DNA of 64,000 bases from Arthrobacter globiformis NBRC 12137. GTDB taxonomy: Bacteria; Actinomycetota; Actinomycetes; Actinomycetales; Micrococcaceae. The translations under genes were made by a program, and so were the position numbers. The notes under the pieces were generated by a model. It made no database searches. It worked only from the letters and a program-made list of their open reading frames with translations, and was not told the origin of the DNA. Below, in pieces: positions 60,548 through 64,000 of the stretch; the stretch's first letter is position 1; each line of letters begins with the position of its first letter. Where the stretch lies: NCBI RefSeq assembly GCF_000238915.1, contig NZ_BAEG01000037.1:186001-250000 (forward strand). Direction: 5' to 3'.

Positions 60548-61324
60548 ATGACATCTGAACTCGCTACCGAATTCGCCCGCAAGGTCCGCGCCCGTGAGCA
60601 GGCCGTCGGCTACTGGGCAGTGCTGGACGCGCCCGTGGCAACGGAACGCATCGGCCGGCTCGGCTACGACTACGTGGCCCTGGACGCTCAGCACGGGCTG
60701 CTCGGCTACTCCGGCATGCTGAACGGCCTGATGGCCATCGACGCCGGGCACACCGCCGTCGGCTTGGTGCGGGTGGAGGCCAACGACTTCACCGCGATCG
60801 GCAAGGCGCTCGACGCCGGCGCCGTCGGCGTGATCGTCCCGCTCGTCAACAATGCCGCGGACGCTGCGGCCGCCGTCGCCGCCGCGAAGTACCCGCCGCT
60901 GGGCGGGCGGTCCTACGGGCCCATGCGCTCGGCCCTGCGGATCGGCCCGGTGCCCGCTGAAGCCAACGCCGCCACCCTGGTCTTTGCCATGATCGAGACG
61001 CCCGAGGGGCTGGCCAACGTGAAGGAGATCTGCGCGACGCCCGGCCTGGACGGCATCTACGTGGGGCCCTCGGACCTGGCCATCGCCGTCGGCGGCGCCT
61101 TCCCGGGCGATCCCGCCATCGAGGCCGAGTTCAACGCGGCACTGGATACCATCGCCGACGCGGCCGCCTCGGCAGGCATCGCTGCCGGAATCCACACCGC
61201 CGCCGGGGAGATCGCCGCCCAGCGGCTGCGCCAGGGCTACACGTTTACCACCGTCGCGTCGGACCTGACTCACTTGGAGCTGGCCGCCAAGGCGCACCTG
61301 GCCGCTGCCAAGTCGGAGGGCTGA
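60548..61324 (+). CDS. HpcH/HpaI-family class II aldolase
   Basis: 258 aa. The family pattern is clear: DYVALDAQHGLL (general-base His region), GGRSYGPMRS, metal ligands E in MIETPEGLANV and D in YVGPSDLAI. It cleaves 2-keto-3-deoxy (or 4-hydroxy-2-oxo) acids to pyruvate and an aldehyde with a divalent metal. The ATG at 60548 is the sensible start; the upstream open frame overlaps the aldo/keto reductase. Its position implies that the pathway reaches a keto-deoxy acid. Confidence 0.87.
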   Translation: MTSELATEFARKVRAREQAVGYWAVLDAPVATERIGRLGYDYVALDAQHGLLGYSGMLNGLMAIDAGHTAVGLVRVEANDFTAIGKALDAGAVGVIVPLVNNAADAAAAVAAAKYPPLGGRSYGPMRSALRIGPVPAEANAATLVFAMIETPEGLANVKEICATPGLDGIYVGPSDLAIAVGGAFPGDPAIEAEFNAALDTIADAAASAGIAAGIHTAAGEIAAQRLRQGYTFTTVASDLTHLELAAKAHLAAAKSEG

Positions 61325-61327
61325 GGA

Positions 61328-62575
61328 ATGCGGACAACCAACGCCGGCTACAACACCATTAGCCCCGACGGCGCCGTGAAGCGGGCGGACGGCGCAGACT
61401 TCGCGTACCTGCCGGCGCCCACCGTGCAGAGCCACGCCGCCAACCTGCTGACCCTGCCGGACGGCCGCCTCGGCTGCGTATGGTTCGGCGGCACCCAGGA
61501 AGGCGTGCCGGACATCTCCATCTGGTTCTCCACCCTGGAGCCGGGCAGCGACCAATGGTCACCGGCGCAGCAGCTGTCGGACGACCCCACCCGGTCGGAG
61601 CAAAACCCGATCCTGTTCGCGGCGCCGAATGGGGCGCTCTGGCTCCTGTACACCGCGCAGAAGGCGGGCAACCAGGACACGGCGGAGGTCCGCCGTCGTA
61701 CTTCAACGGACAGCGGCCGCACCTGGGGGCCGGTGGAAACGCTGTTCCCCGCCAACGAAACGGGCGGCGTTTTTGTCCGGCAGCTGCCGGTGCTGCTGCC
61801 GTCCGGCCGCCTGATCATCCCGATTTTCCGCTGCATCACCACGCCGGGGGAGAAGTGGGTGGGCAACAGCGACGACAGCGCCGTGATGATTTCCGACGAC
61901 GGCGGGGCTACCTGGAGCGAGCACATCCTGCCGGGCAGCCTGGGCTGCGTCCACATGAACATCCAGCCTGTGGCCGACGGCTCGCTGCTGGCACTGTTCC
62001 GCAGCCGCTGGGCCGACTCGATCTACGAATCCCGCTCCACCGATGACGGCACCACGTGGAGCGAGCCCGTTCCCACCGAGCTGCCCAACAACAACTCCTC
62101 CATCCAGTTCGCGGCGCTCGCCGACGGCCGCCTGGCGCTGGTCTACAACCACAGCCGCGCGGAGGAGAACACCGAGCGGCGGCTCTCGCTGTACGACGAA
62201 ATTGACGACGACGGCCTGGCCGCCGAACAGGGCCAGCTCACCGAACCGGATCCGGCTGCCGGCGCCGGGACGGACGACGGCGGGCGGCGCGCCTTCTGGG
62301 GGACGCCGCGCTCGCCCATGACGCTGGCCATCTCGGAGGATTCGGGCCGCAGCTGGCCCATCCGGCGCAACCTCGACGTGGGGGACGGCTACTGCCTTTC
62401 CAACAACTCCCGCGACGGCCTGAACCGGGAGTACTCCTACCCGTCGGTCCACCAGGGCCCGGACGGTGCGCTGAACATCGCGTACACCTACTTCCGGCAG
62501 GCCATCAAGTACGTCCGCGTGGACCCGCAGTGGGCGTACGAGGGCAGCACGACACCGGGCGGCGACGAGCGGTGA
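61328..62575 (+). CDS. Intracellular BNR/sialidase-like beta-propeller protein
   Basis: 415 aa. Four Asp-box repeats are visible (STDSGRTWG, SDDGGATWS, STDDGTTWS, SEDSGRSWP), with APTVQSHAANLLTLPDGRLG near the start and EYSYPSVHQGPDGALNIAYT YF at the end. This is the BNR_2-type propeller of sialidase-fold glycosidases and lyases. No signal peptide, so it acts on an imported oligomer rather than outside. It starts 3 bases after the aldolase. Sialidase, another glycosidase or a lyase activity cannot be distinguished. Confidence 0.8.
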   Translation: MRTTNAGYNTISPDGAVKRADGADFAYLPAPTVQSHAANLLTLPDGRLGCVWFGGTQEGVPDISIWFSTLEPGSDQWSPAQQLSDDPTRSEQNPILFAAPNGALWLLYTAQKAGNQDTAEVRRRTSTDSGRTWGPVETLFPANETGGVFVRQLPVLLPSGRLIIPIFRCITTPGEKWVGNSDDSAVMISDDGGATWSEHILPGSLGCVHMNIQPVADGSLLALFRSRWADSIYESRSTDDGTTWSEPVPTELPNNNSSIQFAALADGRLALVYNHSRAEENTERRLSLYDEIDDDGLAAEQGQLTEPDPAAGAGTDDGGRRAFWGTPRSPMTLAISEDSGRSWPIRRNLDVGDGYCLSNNSRDGLNREYSYPSVHQGPDGALNIAYTYFRQAIKYVRVDPQWAYEGSTTPGGDER

Positions 62576-63252
62576 CCGGCACCCGCCACGCGATTGTCAC
62601 GGGCTGCAGCTCCGGGATCGGCAAGGCGATCGCCGAACGGCTGCTGGCCGACGGCTGGGCCGTCACCGGGCTGAGCCGCAGCGAGGCCTCCCTGGGGCCG
62701 GGGTTCCGGTGGCTGCACGCTGACCTGTCCGACCCGGCGTCGGTGGCGGAGACCGCGGCGAGGATTGACCCTGCGGACGCGCTGGTGCACGCCGCCGGAT
62801 ACCAGCGCACCGCGCTGCTGGGCGAGCTGGACCCGGAGGCGCTCGCCGGCATGTTCGCCGTGCACGTCGGGGCTGCCAGTGCGCTGGCCAACGAGGTAGT
62901 GCCGCGGATGCCCGACGGCGGCCGGGTGCTGCTGATCGGCAGCCGGACCTCCACGGGCGCGGCCGGCAAGAGCCAGTACGCTGCCACGAAGGCGGCGCTG
63001 ATGGGCATGGGCAGGACGTGGGCGCAGGAACTTGCCCCGCGCGGCATCACGGTCAATGTGCTGTCGCCGGGGCCCACGGACACGCCCATGCTGGCTGACC
63101 CCGGGCGGGCTGCCACACCGCCGAAGCTTCCGGCCCTCGGCCGGCTCGTGGATCCGGAGGACGTTGCGGCGCTCGCCGGTTTCCTGCTGGGGCCGCACGG
63201 AAAGTCCATCACGGGTCAGAACTACGTGATCTGCGGCGGCGCCTCGCTGTGA
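62572..63252 (+). CDS. Short-chain dehydrogenase/reductase
   Basis: 226 aa from GTG 62572, overlapping the propeller gene stop (GTGA). Cofactor loop TGCSSGIGKAIAERLLADGW, then R in LSRSEASL hinting at NADP, HAAGYQRT, catalytic Ser (IGSRTS) and Tyr-Lys in QYAATK, ending ITGQNYVICGGASL. Part of the same operon as the aldolase; likely an early oxidation or a reduction of the released sugar acid. Confidence 0.88.
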   Translation: MTGTRHAIVTGCSSGIGKAIAERLLADGWAVTGLSRSEASLGPGFRWLHADLSDPASVAETAARIDPADALVHAAGYQRTALLGELDPEALAGMFAVHVGAASALANEVVPRMPDGGRVLLIGSRTSTGAAGKSQYAATKAALMGMGRTWAQELAPRGITVNVLSPGPTDTPMLADPGRAATPPKLPALGRLVDPEDVAALAGFLLGPHGKSITGQNYVICGGASL

Positions 63253-63318
63253 GGTGCCGCGCTGTAAGCCGCCCAGCCGCCCGACCCCTACGATGGTGAC
63301 AGCAAAGGAGAGCCACAG

Positions 63319-64000
63319 ATGACCACCGCCAAAGCCAGGCGCGAAGAGATCTACCACCTCGCCGTTACCACTGGGCTGGCGTCTGTGGAGGAACTGTCGC
63401 GGCATTTCCGGGTGACCGCTTCCACCATCCGGCGCGACCTGGCCCACCTGAACGAGGAGGGGAAGCTGACGCGGACCTACGGCGGGGCCGTAGCGCTGGG
63501 TGCGCACCCTGAACCGTCCCTGCGGCAGCGGACCGGCGAGGCGTACGAGCAAAAGCACGCCATCGCGGCCTGGGCTGCCGCGGAGGTGAAGGACGGCGAG
63601 AACATCCTGCTCGACGGCGGCTCCACCGTCGGTGCACTGGCGCACGCACTGCGCGGGAGGGAAAACCTGTCCGTCACGACGCCCGGAATCAACACGCTGC
63701 AGGAGCTCGCTGACTCGCCGGGGATTCAGGTGGACTGCCTCGGCGGCCGGCTGCGCGGCGTGAGCCAGACGTTCGTGGGTCCCCTTGCCGAGACGGCCCT
63801 GGAACGCATGAGCTTTGACCGCGTGTTTCTGGGCGCCGACGCCGTCACTGCCGACGATGGGCTCTGCGAGGCGGACCACGCGCAGACCAGGCTGAAGGAA
63901 CTCATGGCCCGGCGCGGCGACGCGGTCTATGTCCTGGCCGACTCCGGGAAGCTGGGAAAACGCCCGTTCCATGCCTGGGCGAAGCTCGCCCTGCCATGGA
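63319..64000 (+). CDS. DeoR-family regulator, partial (3' end outside window)
   Basis: First 227 codons. N-terminal DeoR HTH: ARREEIYHLAVTTGLASVEE then LSRHFRVTASTIRRDLAHLNEEGKLTRTYGGAV. The sugar-phosphate-binding domain has ILLDGGSTVGALAHAL, LGADAV and YVLADSGKLGKRPF. The ATG at 63319 has AAAGGAG 9 bases upstream. It follows the SDR by 66 bases and is the best candidate to control this locus, sensing a phosphorylated intermediate. Confidence 0.92.
   Translation, partial: MTTAKARREEIYHLAVTTGLASVEELSRHFRVTASTIRRDLAHLNEEGKLTRTYGGAVALGAHPEPSLRQRTGEAYEQKHAIAAWAAAEVKDGENILLDGGSTVGALAHALRGRENLSVTTPGINTLQELADSPGIQVDCLGGRLRGVSQTFVGPLAETALERMSFDRVFLGADAVTADDGLCEADHAQTRLKELMARRGDAVYVLADSGKLGKRPFHAWAKLALPW

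Noticed and set aside
1..64000. Mobile elements, prophage, CRISPR, tRNA or rRNA genes
   Set aside because: I looked for transposase or integrase motifs, regularly spaced repeats and tRNA-like ends and saw none; the region reads as stable chromosome.

Overview
The window is a contiguous piece of a high-GC (roughly two-thirds G+C) Gram-positive chromosome. Gene content and style point to an Arthrobacter/Pseudarthrobacter-like actinobacterium: lipoprotein ABC and tripartite (TTT) binding proteins, a polyol transporter with no ATPase gene of its own, LGFP cell-wall repeats, many GTG/TTG starts and many 4-bp stop/start overlaps. This assignment is an inference from protein families and composition; there is no rRNA gene in the window. 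I saw no tRNA, CRISPR array, transposase, integrase or phage gene. The region looks like a catabolic 'menu' of acid-sugar, polyol and amine pathways, each with its own transporter and regulator.

Layout. 1-9.1 kb: D-glucarate catabolism (gudD, a 2-oxoglutarate-semialdehyde-type aldehyde dehydrogenase, kdgD), a LysR regulator, and a divergent tctC-tctB-tctA TTT uptake system coupled to a UspA gene. 9.7-19.3 kb: AraC regulator divergent from a polyol operon (ABC binding protein, two permeases, sorbitol-type dehydrogenase, PfkB sugar kinase, mannitol 2-dehydrogenase), ending in a LacI-family gene frameshifted inside its helix-turn-helix. 19.5-21.9 kb: a lone GH13 (trehalose-synthase-like) enzyme. 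21.9-28.0 kb: LacI repressor divergent from a polar-amino-acid-type ABC transporter, a Gfo/Idh/MocA oxidoreductase and a 372-residue DAO-family flavoenzyme; together these fit an Amadori-compound (fructosyl-amino-acid) pathway. 28-35.9 kb: GGDEF-EAL protein, secreted L,D-transpeptidase-like LGFP protein, GNAT-like protein, TetR regulator, amine oxidase and an FMN-type general stress protein. 35.9-42.5 kb: MFS carrier, GntR regulator, and a three-gene dehydratase / aldehyde dehydrogenase / FAH-family operon that fits conversion of a pentonate to 2-oxoglutarate. 42.5-49.4 kb: ordinary accessory genes (secreted protein, P450, AEC transporter, TetR, SRPBCC, VOC, PHP and small hypotheticals). 49.5-64 kb: a second large catabolic locus with MFS + SDR, a fused four-carbon-acid-sugar kinase/PdxA2-type dehydrogenase, a dipeptide-type ABC transporter, aldo/keto reductase, HpcH/HpaI aldolase, intracellular BNR-propeller protein, SDR and a DeoR regulator cut by the window end.

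The clearest regulatory signals are: a perfect 14-bp inverted repeat just downstream of a good sigma-70-type promoter at the LacI-controlled operon (about 23.03 kb); an exact 15-bp word shared by two promoters in the GntR locus (37.3 and 38.3 kb), both of the form TTGATC-N16-TATGAT; a perfect 9-bp inverted repeat between tetR and the amine oxidase; and a 16-bp, 14/16 inverted repeat between the kinase-dehydrogenase fusion and the dipeptide-type ABC operon. The most unusual gene is the kinase-PdxA2 fusion, which keeps a Shine-Dalgarno sequence and ATG at the internal domain junction.
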